Below, piece by piece: positions 7,426-15,427 of a DNA stretch of 19,981 nt (the stretch's first letter is position 1; each line of letters begins with the position of its first letter). Made by a program: the position numbers and the translations under genes. Under the pieces are notes generated by a model. The model did not search any database and was not told the DNA's origin. It saw only the letters and a list, made by a program, of their open reading frames with translations. The stretch covers positions 1-19,981 of the forward strand of contig DFHL01000114.1 in assembly GCA_002371315.1 (NCBI GenBank), in the 5' to 3' direction. Origin of the DNA: Bacteroidales bacterium UBA3724. Its GTDB lineage: Bacteria; Bacteroidota; Bacteroidia; Bacteroidales; P3.

Positions 7426-8151
7426 ATGAAAAAATCATTACTATGGGGTGCTGCTGCCGCCCTTGTTCTGTCGCTTTCATCCTGCGACGAGGAGTTTATT
7501 ATTCAGGCGACTCAGGAAGGCCTTTTGGGCAGCGCTGAAATAACAATTACCGGCCAGAACGGCTTCTACAGTAACGACACGACCATCAATTTCTCGTCAA
7601 CTATTGCCGACAAGATTGATACCGTGTTTAACGATCCCGACACTGCGATGTGCGCGACCATTGACATCTGCGCCAATATCGACTTCCAGAAGCAGGAACT
7701 TGCATTCCCGTTTATGGGATTCCAGGTTACTGATACCACTACGGGAACCTACACCCTTTCGCAAGTGCTCACGGCAGAGCGTCTGCGTAACTTCAAGTTC
7801 GACTCTATTGCCGACATCTTCTTCAATCCTTCCGGATGCAATGTGATGCTGATAGCCATTAGCGATACGGCCTGGTATATCTCTGACGGCGGTACGATCA
7901 CCATCACCCAGTATCCTGGCTATGGCCGCAATATGAAGGGCACGTTCAACAACGTCAACGCATACTATTTCACGATCTCCGACATCGAGCGTCTCAATGA
8001 CAATTGGGAAAGTATTGCTGCAAACGGATTGAACCTCAGTGATTATTTCGAGCCTGCCGTTATTAATGGCGAGTTCAACAGCCGTCGTTATGCCATCATC
8101 CACGACTTGATAAATGCAGCCTACAATAACCGCGGTCTGTGGGAAGAATAA
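7426..8151 (+). CDS. Predicted lipoprotein, unknown function
   Basis: I do not recognise a family. The 241-aa protein has a signal peptide with a lipobox LSSC (C20 would be the lipidated residue), followed at once by DEE. Acidic residues just after the cysteine are known in Bacteroidota to mark lipoproteins for the cell surface, so surface display is plausible. The mature part is rich in Thr, Ile, Asp and aromatic residues in alternating patterns, suggesting a beta-sheet fold, with a more helical C-terminus (about 185-235). Four further cysteines (C77, C83 and neighbours by eye, and C139) could pair or bind a ligand. It starts 70 bp after MerR and is followed by the PorV/PorQ-like barrel gene after 21 bp, suggesting an operon. 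No terminator or promoter is evident in the upstream gap. Confidence 0.85.
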   Translation: MKKSLLWGAAAALVLSLSSCDEEFIIQATQEGLLGSAEITITGQNGFYSNDTTINFSSTIADKIDTVFNDPDTAMCATIDICANIDFQKQELAFPFMGFQVTDTTTGTYTLSQVLTAERLRNFKFDSIADIFFNPSGCNVMLIAISDTAWYISDGGTITITQYPGYGRNMKGTFNNVNAYYFTISDIERLNDNWESIAANGLNLSDYFEPAVINGEFNSRRYAIIHDLINAAYNNRGLWEE

Positions 8152-8172
8152 TCCATTTTGATTTTGTAGACG

Positions 8173-9006
8173 ATGGGACGGCATCAAGCCTCTCACTATA
8201 GAATAATTTTATTGGTGGCGTTGCTGTATGCGACGCCACTTTTTGCACAGTTTGATTTTCCGCCATCGGGTGGCCGTTCTGCCGCTATGGGTGGGGCGTC
8301 GGTTGCTTTGGATGACGGTATGTCGGCTATGGGAAACATAGCAGCATTGGGAGAAATGGACCGTGCGTTGCTGGCATTGAGCGTCAGGCAGAGCGTCGGC
8401 GTGGACGGTATGGGCTACGCGACGGTCGGCGGTGTCAAGCCGGTGGGATTTGGCGCGCTGGCGGCCTCGCTGGATTACTTTGGCAACAGCGATTACAACG
8501 AGGAGCGTTTGTCGCTGGCTTACGCTATTCCGATGGGACACGCGGTGTCATTCGGTGTCGCGTTTCATTATTTGCATTCCGGGACGTCGGACCCTTACTA
8601 CGATCCGCTCAACAGGTTGACGTTCTCGACGGCATTACGCTATAGTCCGTCCAAGACTCTCGTTGTGGGATTCAAAGCATTCAATCCGGTGGCGATAGAG
8701 TCGGATGGTAACGGCTCGCCACGAATACCGGCGGTTTTCAATTTTGGTGTATCATACTGGCTTCTTGATGATTTGCTTGCAGTCGGAGAAGTCGAGAAGA
8801 ATCTGTACCGGCGGGCCACGTTGCGTTTTGGGTTGGAGTACTCGGTACAGGAAATGTATTTTTTCAGAGTCGGCATAAATACACAACCTGCGATTTACAC
8901 TTTTGGAATAGGGGCAAAATTTAAGGATTTTGGAGTGGATTTGGCTGCTCAGTTTCATAGTGCTCTTGGATTGACACCTCAATTGTCGTTGCAATATAAG
9001 TTTTGA
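8173..9006 (+). CDS. PorV/PorQ-like outer-membrane beta-barrel protein
   Basis: A 277-aa exported protein. A signal peptide covers about 1-25 (hydrophobic IILLVALLYATPLFA, then QF). The first mature segment (SGGRSAAMGGASVALDDGMSAMGN...) matches the G-x-AMGGA-x-VA start of the PorV/PorQ (UPF0164-like) family of FadL-type barrels in Bacteroidota, although the usual NPA motif reads NIA here. The rest alternates in beta-strand fashion and ends in F (LQYKF), the usual outer-membrane insertion signal. PorV and PorQ act in the type IX secretion system, but many paralogues have no proven role and no other T9SS gene is in the window. Only 2 nt separate its TGA from the ATG of the next gene, so the two are probably made together. 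Confidence 0.82.
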   Translation: MGRHQASHYRIILLVALLYATPLFAQFDFPPSGGRSAAMGGASVALDDGMSAMGNIAALGEMDRALLALSVRQSVGVDGMGYATVGGVKPVGFGALAASLDYFGNSDYNEERLSLAYAIPMGHAVSFGVAFHYLHSGTSDPYYDPLNRLTFSTALRYSPSKTLVVGFKAFNPVAIESDGNGSPRIPAVFNFGVSYWLLDDLLAVGEVEKNLYRRATLRFGLEYSVQEMYFFRVGINTQPAIYTFGIGAKFKDFGVDLAAQFHSALGLTPQLSLQYKF

Positions 9007-9008
9007 TT

Positions 9009-11108
9009 ATGAAACGACGGATTTGTTTTCTGATACTCTTGCTGTTTGCTGGTATGCAGTGCCTTGTGGCGCAGAACGACGCGGAGCCGCTATGGATGGA
9101 ATTGCTTGAGCAATGGGCCGACCAGAGCGACAGTGAGACTGTCCCGGAGGATTTGGTGGAGCGCCTGCAGGATATTTTGGACAATCCAGTGAATCTCAAT
9201 GATACAAACTCGGATGCCGTATCGGAGCTTGTATTTCTCTCGGATTTCCAGAGGATGGCGATACGCGCCTATATTGCGCAGAACGGTGAGATGGTGTCGA
9301 TGAATGAGTTGTATCTGCTTAACGGATTTGACAATACGACATTGAGACTATTGCAGTGCTTCGCCACGGTGGAGCCTGCGGCGGAAAGGAAAGTGCCTTT
9401 GAAACAATTGTTGAGGCAGGGGCACAGTAACGTTACGGTAGGCGGGAAGGAGACGTTTCCGCAAAGTGTTGGTTATCAAAATGGCAAATACGAAGGGTCG
9501 CCGATGAGGATGTATTTCAGGTACTATTTCAAGAGTTCTGACCGCATCAGTTTTCAGCTGTCAGGCGAGAAAGATGCAGGCGAATCCTTTGCCTTTGGAA
9601 ATGTTGGTGGGGTGCTCCGTTATGGATTTGATTATTATAGCTACCATTTGATGCTGAACGATTTTGGCCGGTTCAGGCGTGTTGTTGTGGGAAAGTATCA
9701 GCTGCAATTCGGTCAAGGCCTGACATTGTGGAGCGGTTCTGCCCCGTTTATGTCTGGAGCTATGCCGTTGCGGCGTTATGGTGCTGGTATTCGCCCGGCC
9801 AGTGCCTTTTGCGAGTATGGCTATCTGCGTGGCGCAGCGACGACATTGTCGTTGCTGCCTCAGGGGAAAAAAGAATCTCTGGATTTGACTATGTTCTACT
9901 CCAATGTGGACCGCGATGCAACATTGGCAAAGGATTCTGCGAATGATGCAGGTACGGTTTTTCAGAGTTTGAGCCAGACAGGGCTGCACAGGACAGAGTC
10001 GGAATTGAAACGAAAAGGCCAATTGAATGAGCAGCTGCTTGGTGGACGTTTACAGTTCCGAAGCACAAGATTGTTGCTTGGCGTAACGTCGTTTGCTACG
10101 GTGTTGTCGGGCGAGGTAATTCCTTTGGACAGGATATATAATCGCTTTGCGTTCAACGGGAAAGGTAATTTTAACTATGGGGCTGATGTCCGATATGTTT
10201 GGCGTCGTCTGGAGCTGTTCGGCGAGGTGTCGGCCTCGACAGGCGGCGTGCGTCGTTACGGTAACGGGCATCCTGTGTGGCTACCATTGGCGGCTGTAGC
10301 AGGTATGCAAATGCAACTTGGATCAGACAATCTTTTTTCGATGGCAATGCATCACGCGTCGCCTAATTATCACAATCTTCACGCAAATATGATAGGGCAG
10401 AGTTCGTCTGCCAACAACGAGGAAGGCGTTTTACTATATTTCAAAACGAGACTGCCGCTGTATATTAATATGTCGTCGTCAATTGATTATTTCCGTTTCC
10501 CTGTAATGCGCTACAATATTTATAGTCCTTCGTCGGGAGTGGACTATAGGCTTAACCTGGATAAATACCTGGGACATAATGTCAACCTGGCCTTGCAGTA
10601 CAGGCACAAGGATTCGCAGCGGAACAGCGATGGCCAGTTGTACAGCGTTGAAGCTATTTCGCGCCGTCAGCTGCAAATATCGCTGGATTATGCCCCATCG
10701 CAAACTTGGCGGTTTCTTTCAAGGATTGTATATTCTTGGTTTGACTGCGAAGACCATCAGTCGGAACGCGGATTTCTATTCTTTGAGGATATCAGTTGGA
10801 ATGGCAATGTGGGCAGCCATCCTCTGGCGGCAGGTGTTCGGATGTCAATGTTCGATGTGTCTGATTATGATGCGCGCATCTATTCATACGAGAGGGATTT
10901 GACGTATGAATATGGTGTTCCGATGTTTATTGGTCGAGGTCTGCGGTGTTATGCTGTTTGCCGTTTTGAATGCACACCGCGAGTTGTTTTGTCGCTAAAG
11001 TATGGAATTACGTATTATCCTGATTTGGAGATAATGGGGTCGGGGAACGACAAGATTGAAGGCAATAGGCGGCAAGATGTCAAGCTTCAACTTCGTTGGC
11101 GCTTTTAA
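9009..11108 (+). CDS. Helix-hairpin-helix outer-membrane barrel protein
   Basis: A 699-aa exported protein. The signal peptide spans about 1-21 (cleavage near VAQ). Residues about 58-120 (NPVNLNDTNSDAVSEL...FLSDFQ, then NGEMVSMNELYLLNGFD) form a ComEA-like pair of helix-hairpin-helix units. From about 130 to the end the sequence alternates as a large beta barrel and ends in LQLRWRF, an outer-membrane C-terminal signal. Proteins of this layout are known in Bacteroidota but are generally annotated only by the HHH domain. The ATG at 9009 is preferred to a TTG two codons upstream. It is paired with the PorV/PorQ-like gene, and its 3' end overlaps rnc tail to tail by 29 bp. DNA binding by the HHH part, which would face the periplasm, is a possibility and not shown. 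Confidence 0.85.
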   Translation: MKRRICFLILLLFAGMQCLVAQNDAEPLWMELLEQWADQSDSETVPEDLVERLQDILDNPVNLNDTNSDAVSELVFLSDFQRMAIRAYIAQNGEMVSMNELYLLNGFDNTTLRLLQCFATVEPAAERKVPLKQLLRQGHSNVTVGGKETFPQSVGYQNGKYEGSPMRMYFRYYFKSSDRISFQLSGEKDAGESFAFGNVGGVLRYGFDYYSYHLMLNDFGRFRRVVVGKYQLQFGQGLTLWSGSAPFMSGAMPLRRYGAGIRPASAFCEYGYLRGAATTLSLLPQGKKESLDLTMFYSNVDRDATLAKDSANDAGTVFQSLSQTGLHRTESELKRKGQLNEQLLGGRLQFRSTRLLLGVTSFATVLSGEVIPLDRIYNRFAFNGKGNFNYGADVRYVWRRLELFGEVSASTGGVRRYGNGHPVWLPLAAVAGMQMQLGSDNLFSMAMHHASPNYHNLHANMIGQSSSANNEEGVLLYFKTRLPLYINMSSSIDYFRFPVMRYNIYSPSSGVDYRLNLDKYLGHNVNLALQYRHKDSQRNSDGQLYSVEAISRRQLQISLDYAPSQTWRFLSRIVYSWFDCEDHQSERGFLFFEDISWNGNVGSHPLAAGVRMSMFDVSDYDARIYSYERDLTYEYGVPMFIGRGLRCYAVCRFECTPRVVLSLKYGITYYPDLEIMGSGNDKIEGNRRQDVKLQLRWRF

Positions 11109-11859
11109 TCTGATTGTTCTCGTTTTTGGTGATTATTCCCGAAGCGACCAGTTTTTTGTATGTCTTTTCGGCGGCAAGCTGTTCGGCAGCTTTGATTGAG
11201 AATTCAATGGCTTTTTCGGCCGGTTCGTCATCAACCATTACCTGGACTTCGTATTCTTTTCGGCTGGCGTTTTTCTTGCCTTGGAACATAGTGCGAATCA
11301 CTTCAAATGCGACTTTGTGTTTCTCTTTCTGGCCCCAGTCTATGAGCTTGCTCTTGTAGTTCCAGTCTTGTTGCGAAAGTGCATCAACGTCGAGATGCAT
11401 CTTGATAACGCGATCAATGATGACTTTGCGCGTGAATTTGTATCCTTTTTCAAGATAAATGGCACCCACCAAGGCTTCAAAAGCATCACCTTCGATGGAT
11501 TTGAAAATGCCTTGCTGCTCCTTGTTGTATTGAATCAGCTTGGTGAGACCTATCTTATGCGCCAGTTTGTTAAGGTTTGCGCGACTGACGATTTTGGAGC
11601 GGGTAACAGTAAGAAAGCCCTCACCTTCGTAAGGATATTTCTTGTACAAATATTCTGCCACGATGGCACTCAAAACGGCGTCGCCCAAATACTCAAGCCT
11701 TTCGTTGTTGATTCTGCGTCCTTTAAGAGTCTCGAGAGACTTGGAGCGATGAATGAAGGCTACTTGGTATATGTCGGTTTTGCGAGGAGTAAACCCGAGT
11801 ATGTTTTTAAAGAAACTATAGAATTCCTCGTTGCCATTATGCCTGCGGAACAATACCAT
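11080..11859 (-). CDS. rnc: Ribonuclease III
   Basis: RNase III cuts double-stranded RNA in rRNA maturation and mRNA decay. The 259-aa protein has the signature NERLEYLGD (52-60; E53, E56 and D60 match E38, E41 and D45 of E. coli) and the second metal site GDAFEALVG (D125, E128). A double-stranded RNA-binding domain covers about 168-236 (NYKSKLIDWGQK ... AAEQLAAEKTYKKL). An N-terminal stretch of about 25 residues (FYSFFKNILGF) is typical of Bacteroidota versions. The ATG at 11859 is chosen because it lies one base after the fabF stop (TGATATG); two ATGs further upstream sit inside fabF. It forms an operon with acpP and fabF. Confidence 0.96.
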   Translation of the reverse strand: MVLFRRHNGNEEFYSFFKNILGFTPRKTDIYQVAFIHRSKSLETLKGRRINNERLEYLGDAVLSAIVAEYLYKKYPYEGEGFLTVTRSKIVSRANLNKLAHKIGLTKLIQYNKEQQGIFKSIEGDAFEALVGAIYLEKGYKFTRKVIIDRVIKMHLDVDALSQQDWNYKSKLIDWGQKEKHKVAFEVIRTMFQGKKNASRKEYEVQVMVDDEPAEKAIEFSIKAAEQLAAEKTYKKLVASGIITKNENNQIKSANEVEA

Positions 11860-11860
11860 A

Positions 11861-13108
11861 TCATTCAAATTTACGGAATGCCAGACAGACATTGTGGCCT
11901 CCGAATCCAAAAGCGTTACTTAAAGCGAATCGGACATCCCTTTTCACGGCTTTGTTGAAGGTGAAATTGAGTGGCTCGATATTTGGATCGTCGGTGAAAT
12001 GGTTTATCGTTGGCGGTATGATGCCGTTTTTAATGGCCAGAATTGTAGCGATGGCTTCTACGCTGCCGGCTGCACCAAGCAGGTGGCCAGTCATTGACTT
12101 TGTGGAGTTCAGGTTTATATGTTTCGCATAGTCGCCAAACAATCTTGCAATGGCTTTGGGCTCCGAAATGTCGCCTATAGGTGTTGAAGTGCCGTGTGTA
12201 TTGATGTGGTCAACATCAGTTAGGCTCATTCCTGACTCTTCAATCGCTTGTTTCATAGCTTCGTAAGCACCTTGGCCATCCGGGTGCGAGGCTGTGATGT
12301 GGAAAGCATCAGCCGAGAGTCCGCATCCTGTCAATTCGGCATATATTTTTGCTCCGCGTTGTAGCGCGTGTTCCATTTCTTCCAGAACAAGTGCTCCGGC
12401 ACCTTCTGCCAAAACAAAACCATCGCGGTCTTTGTCAAAAGGTCGTGACGCCGTTGCCGGATCATCATTGCGAAAGGACAGAGCCTGCATCGAGCCGAAA
12501 CCTCCAATGCTGCATTCTGCCACGGCTGCTTCGGACCCCCCTGCGATGATAACATCGGCTTTGCCAAGCCTTAACAGGTTGAAAGCGTCGCTGATAGCAG
12601 CTGCTGAAGATGCGCAGGCTGCCACGGTGCAGTAATTGGGACCTCTGAATCCGTGCTTTATGGATATAAGTCCAGCACAGATGTTCGAAATCATTCGTGT
12701 ACAGAAGAATGGGCTGAATCGGGGCACGCATTCGCTGCGTTCGTATTCACGCACCTCCTCTTGGAAGGTTATAACGCCGCCGTTGCCGCTACCCCAAATA
12801 ACACCGACTCTTGATTTGTCTACATTATCGTCGGTTAAACCTGAGTCGTTGATGGCTTCTTCCGAAGCCACAAGACCGTATTGGGAGAAAAGGTCTAATT
12901 TCCTGATATCCTTACGGTCGAAATAATCATTTGGATTGAAATCCTTGACTTCGCAAGCAATCTTGCATTTGAATTTGGTTGCATCAAAGCGAGTAATTGG
13001 TCCGGCACCACTTACTCCGTTAAGCATCGCCCGCCACATTGTCGCGGTATCGTTACCTATCGGGGTAAGTGATCCCAGACCTGTAACAACTACTCTCTTC
13101 AGATTCAT
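11861..13108 (-). CDS. fabF: 3-oxoacyl-[acyl-carrier-protein] synthase II
   Basis: FabF condenses malonyl-ACP with a growing acyl-ACP in fatty-acid elongation, in the cytosol. The 415-aa protein is full length for the family. The catalytic triad is C165 (AACASSAA), H305 (NTHGTSTPIGD) and H342 (MTGHLLGAAG), which is the Cys-His-His pattern of KAS I/II. The opening KRVVVTGLGSLTPIG and closing NAFGFGGHN are also typical. It starts 9 bp after acpP, the gene for its partner carrier protein, and ends one base before rnc, so translation is likely coupled. KAS II is favoured over KAS I by this acpP-fabF order; the enzyme class is certain. Confidence 0.97.
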   Translation of the reverse strand: MNLKRVVVTGLGSLTPIGNDTATMWRAMLNGVSGAGPITRFDATKFKCKIACEVKDFNPNDYFDRKDIRKLDLFSQYGLVASEEAINDSGLTDDNVDKSRVGVIWGSGNGGVITFQEEVREYERSECVPRFSPFFCTRMISNICAGLISIKHGFRGPNYCTVAACASSAAAISDAFNLLRLGKADVIIAGGSEAAVAECSIGGFGSMQALSFRNDDPATASRPFDKDRDGFVLAEGAGALVLEEMEHALQRGAKIYAELTGCGLSADAFHITASHPDGQGAYEAMKQAIEESGMSLTDVDHINTHGTSTPIGDISEPKAIARLFGDYAKHINLNSTKSMTGHLLGAAGSVEAIATILAIKNGIIPPTINHFTDDPNIEPLNFTFNKAVKRDVRFALSNAFGFGGHNVCLAFRKFE

Positions 13109-13117
13109 AAAGAATCT

Positions 13118-13354
13118 TTATTTTTTTGCATTCTCGATGAAAGCGATTGCGTCGCCAACGGTGGCGATTTTTTCAGCCTCAGTTTCGGGGATTTGGATTT
13201 CAAACTCTTTCTCGAGGTCCATAATTAACTCTACGGTATCGAGCGAGTCGGCTCCGAGGTCATTGGTGAAACTAGCTTCCGGAGTAACATCTTTGTCATC
13301 GACACCAAGCTTATCAACGATGATAGCTTTTACTTTAGTTGCAATTTCAGACAT
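13118..13354 (-). CDS. acpP: Acyl carrier protein
   Basis: AcpP carries growing acyl chains on a 4'-phosphopantetheine arm. The 78-aa acidic protein has the modification site S37 in GADSLDT, the VELIMDLEKEFEIQIP helix that contacts partner enzymes (41-56), and the full four-helix length. It is first in the acpP-fabF-rnc run, 9 bp before fabF. A divergent AT-rich region follows upstream, with a candidate promoter at 13385-13414. Confidence 0.98.
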   Translation of the reverse strand: MSEIATKVKAIIVDKLGVDDKDVTPEASFTNDLGADSLDTVELIMDLEKEFEIQIPETEAEKIATVGDAIAFIENAKK

Positions 13355-13384
13355 TTTTCTTCTTTTTTTGGATTAAACAATTTG

Positions 13385-13414
13385 CAAAGAAACGAAAAAA
13401 AAACAACATAGCAA
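13385..13414 (-). promoter_or_regulatory. Candidate acpP promoter
   Basis: On the minus strand TTG (13414-13412) is followed after 19 bp by TTTCTTTG (13392-13385), one base off TAnnTTTG, then CA. The spacing is right for the Bacteroidota -33/-7 pair. The leader to the acpP ATG would be about 25 nt. The first base of the -7 box is T but the second is T in place of A, so the match is imperfect. Confidence 0.45.
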
Positions 13415-13604
13415 TAACTTTTCTCTTACTTTAACAATGTTAAATATATTAACAATTTGGACTACAATGCAATATGGCCTGTAATTTTTTTTGACAAATT
13501 TTGTCATTTATGCTTGAAAAACTGTATTGAAAATCAATTTAATATAAGAATATGTGTTTTGTATTGTGTTGATAGCAAGATTGTTGCAAATTTGTTTCGT
13601 TTTT

Positions 13605-13637
13605 TTTGCAAAAATCCAATATTTCTTCCTAAATTTG
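13605..13637 (+). promoter_or_regulatory. purN promoter
   Basis: TTTG (13605-13608), a 21-bp spacer and TAAATTTG (13630-13637) match both Bacteroidota promoter boxes. Transcription would start near 13642 and leave a leader of about 50 nt before the purN ATG at 13693. The 338-bp gap between acpP and purN is otherwise very AT-rich, with no gene seen. Confidence 0.65.
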
Positions 13638-13692
13638 CAAAATCTTTCAATAATTTTTTAGTGCAAAATTACAATATAAATGTACTTTATCT

Positions 13693-14289
13693 ATGCCTAA
13701 AACAATTCAACTTGCCATCCTGGCCTCTGGCAATGGCACAAACGCGCAACAGATTGCCGAATACTTTGTAGATCGAACTGATGTTAACGTTAATGTAATT
13801 ATATATAATAAGAAAGATGCCTACGTTGCACGCCGTGCAGAGGCGCTGGGTATTGAGTCGCACTATTTCAACCGTCGCGACTTTTTTGAAACGGATAATG
13901 TGCTGCTTTTCTTGCGCGAGAGACAGATTGATTATCTGATATTGGCGGGTTTCCTGTTGCTGGTGCCCGAAAATCTGCTCAAGGCGTTCCCCGACAGGAT
14001 TATCAACATCCACCCGGCTTTGTTGCCAAAATATGGCGGCAAGGGAATGTATGGACATAATGTTCACGAGGCTGTTGTCGCCAACCACGAAACCGAAACA
14101 GGCATTACTATACACATAGTGGATCAGCATTATGACCGTGGAACAACTTTGTTCCAAGCACGTTGCGGCGTGGCTCCGACCGATACGGCCGACGATATTG
14201 CCGCAAAAATCCACTTGTTGGAGAAGGCTTGGTTCCCCAAGGTGATTGATGCTTTTGTCTTGAATAAACCTATGCCTAAACAGGAATAA
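13693..14289 (+). CDS. purN: Phosphoribosylglycinamide formyltransferase
   Basis: PurN transfers a formyl group from 10-formyltetrahydrofolate to GAR, the third step of purine synthesis, in the cytosol. The 198-aa protein has the nucleotide-binding start LAILASGNGTNAQ (8-19), the folate and catalytic block NIHPALLPKYGGKGMYG (N105, H107) and D144 in HIVDQHYDRG, all as in E. coli PurN. The length is near the family norm. The ATG at 13693 fits the conserved N-terminus. The gene is divergent from acpP and followed 4 bp later by the glycosyltransferase gene. Confidence 0.97.
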   Translation: MPKTIQLAILASGNGTNAQQIAEYFVDRTDVNVNVIIYNKKDAYVARRAEALGIESHYFNRRDFFETDNVLLFLRERQIDYLILAGFLLLVPENLLKAFPDRIINIHPALLPKYGGKGMYGHNVHEAVVANHETETGITIHIVDQHYDRGTTLFQARCGVAPTDTADDIAAKIHLLEKAWFPKVIDAFVLNKPMPKQE

Positions 14290-14293
14290 AGGT

Positions 14294-15427
14294 ATGCGCA
14301 TAGCTGTCAATACCCGACTTTTGCTTAGTGGCAGACTTGACGGTATCGGCTGGTTCGCAGCCGAGACGCTGCGCCGTATTGTAAACGCACACCCTAACGA
14401 CGAATTCTATTTTCTCTTCGACCGCAAGCCCAACCCGCAATTTATCTTCGGACCCAATGTCAAGCCTGTGGTTCTGTTCCCTCAGGCACGACACCCTCTA
14501 CTATGGCGCATTTTCTTTGAAATCAGCGTTACACGAGCATTGCGGCGCAACAAAATTGATTTGTTTCTTTCTCCAGACGGATGGATGTCGTTGCGTACCG
14601 ACGTGCCTACTTTGACTGTGATACACGACCTCAACTTCGAGCATTCCAACGAATTCCTTCGTCCGTCGCATCAGCGGTATATGAAGAGTTTCTTCCCCCG
14701 TTTTGCGCGAAAGGCTACTCGCATAGCAACGGTGTCTGAATTTTCAAAACGGGATATTGTTGAAACCTACGGTATTGATTCCAAGAAGATTGATGTTGTA
14801 TATGATGGGGCTCACAATTTCTATCGTCCTTGCGATGAAGAGCAGAAACAGCAAACGAGACTCCGCTATTGCGACGGAAAGCCTTTTTTTATCTTCGTTG
14901 GCACCATTTCGCGTCGCAAGAACTTGACCAACATCCTTCTGGCCTTCGACAGATACAGGGAGACCCACCCCCTCTCCGAAGCGCAGTTGCTGGTGGTGGG
15001 CAGCCGCTACTGGTGGCAGGACGAATTGGCGGATGCTTATGATAATATGAGCTATAAGCAAAGTGTCCACTTTGTGGGGCACGTCGACTCCGACGAACTG
15101 GCTCGTATGATGAGTGCTGCCATTGCATTGGTCTACACGTCTCTTTTCGAAGGGTTTGGCATTCCTATAATTGAGGCATTCTGTGCTGAAACGGCTGTGA
15201 TTACCTCCAATGTCACCTCGATGCCCGAAGTGGCTGGCGACGCTGCTCTGCTTGTCGATCCACTTTCTGTCGAAGCTATTGCCAAAGCGATGGGCGATGT
15301 TGCCGATGATGACAAACTGCGGTTTGATCTGATTGAAAAAGGCCGGCGTCGCAAAGATGTTTTCAATTGGGATCGAACGGCCGACCTATTGTGGCAAAGT
15401 CTTATGAAAACCATAAAAACACAATGA
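14294..15427 (+). CDS. Family 4 (GT-B) glycosyltransferase
   Basis: A 377-aa cytosolic or membrane-associated retaining glycosyltransferase of the GT4 type. The N-domain opens with MRIAVNTRLL and a glycine turn (GRLDGIGWFA). The C-domain starts near residue 196 with FFIFVGTISRRKN, the usual donor-site entry. The EX7E motif is at E286-E294 (EGFGIPIIE), followed by TSNVTSMPEVAGDAALLVDP. The donor sugar and acceptor cannot be read from the sequence; GT4 enzymes of this kind often build LPS, capsule or O-antigen. It starts 4 bp after purN, and its TGA overlaps the ATG of the OmpA-family gene (ATGA), so the two are likely translationally coupled. Confidence 0.92.
   Translation: MRIAVNTRLLLSGRLDGIGWFAAETLRRIVNAHPNDEFYFLFDRKPNPQFIFGPNVKPVVLFPQARHPLLWRIFFEISVTRALRRNKIDLFLSPDGWMSLRTDVPTLTVIHDLNFEHSNEFLRPSHQRYMKSFFPRFARKATRIATVSEFSKRDIVETYGIDSKKIDVVYDGAHNFYRPCDEEQKQQTRLRYCDGKPFFIFVGTISRRKNLTNILLAFDRYRETHPLSEAQLLVVGSRYWWQDELADAYDNMSYKQSVHFVGHVDSDELARMMSAAIALVYTSLFEGFGIPIIEAFCAETAVITSNVTSMPEVAGDAALLVDPLSVEAIAKAMGDVADDDKLRFDLIEKGRRRKDVFNWDRTADLLWQSLMKTIKTQ

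Noticed and set aside
13457..13771. A 104-codon + strand frame before and over the purN start
   Set aside because: It is Phe/Asn/Leu-rich from AT-rich non-coding DNA and runs out of frame into purN.
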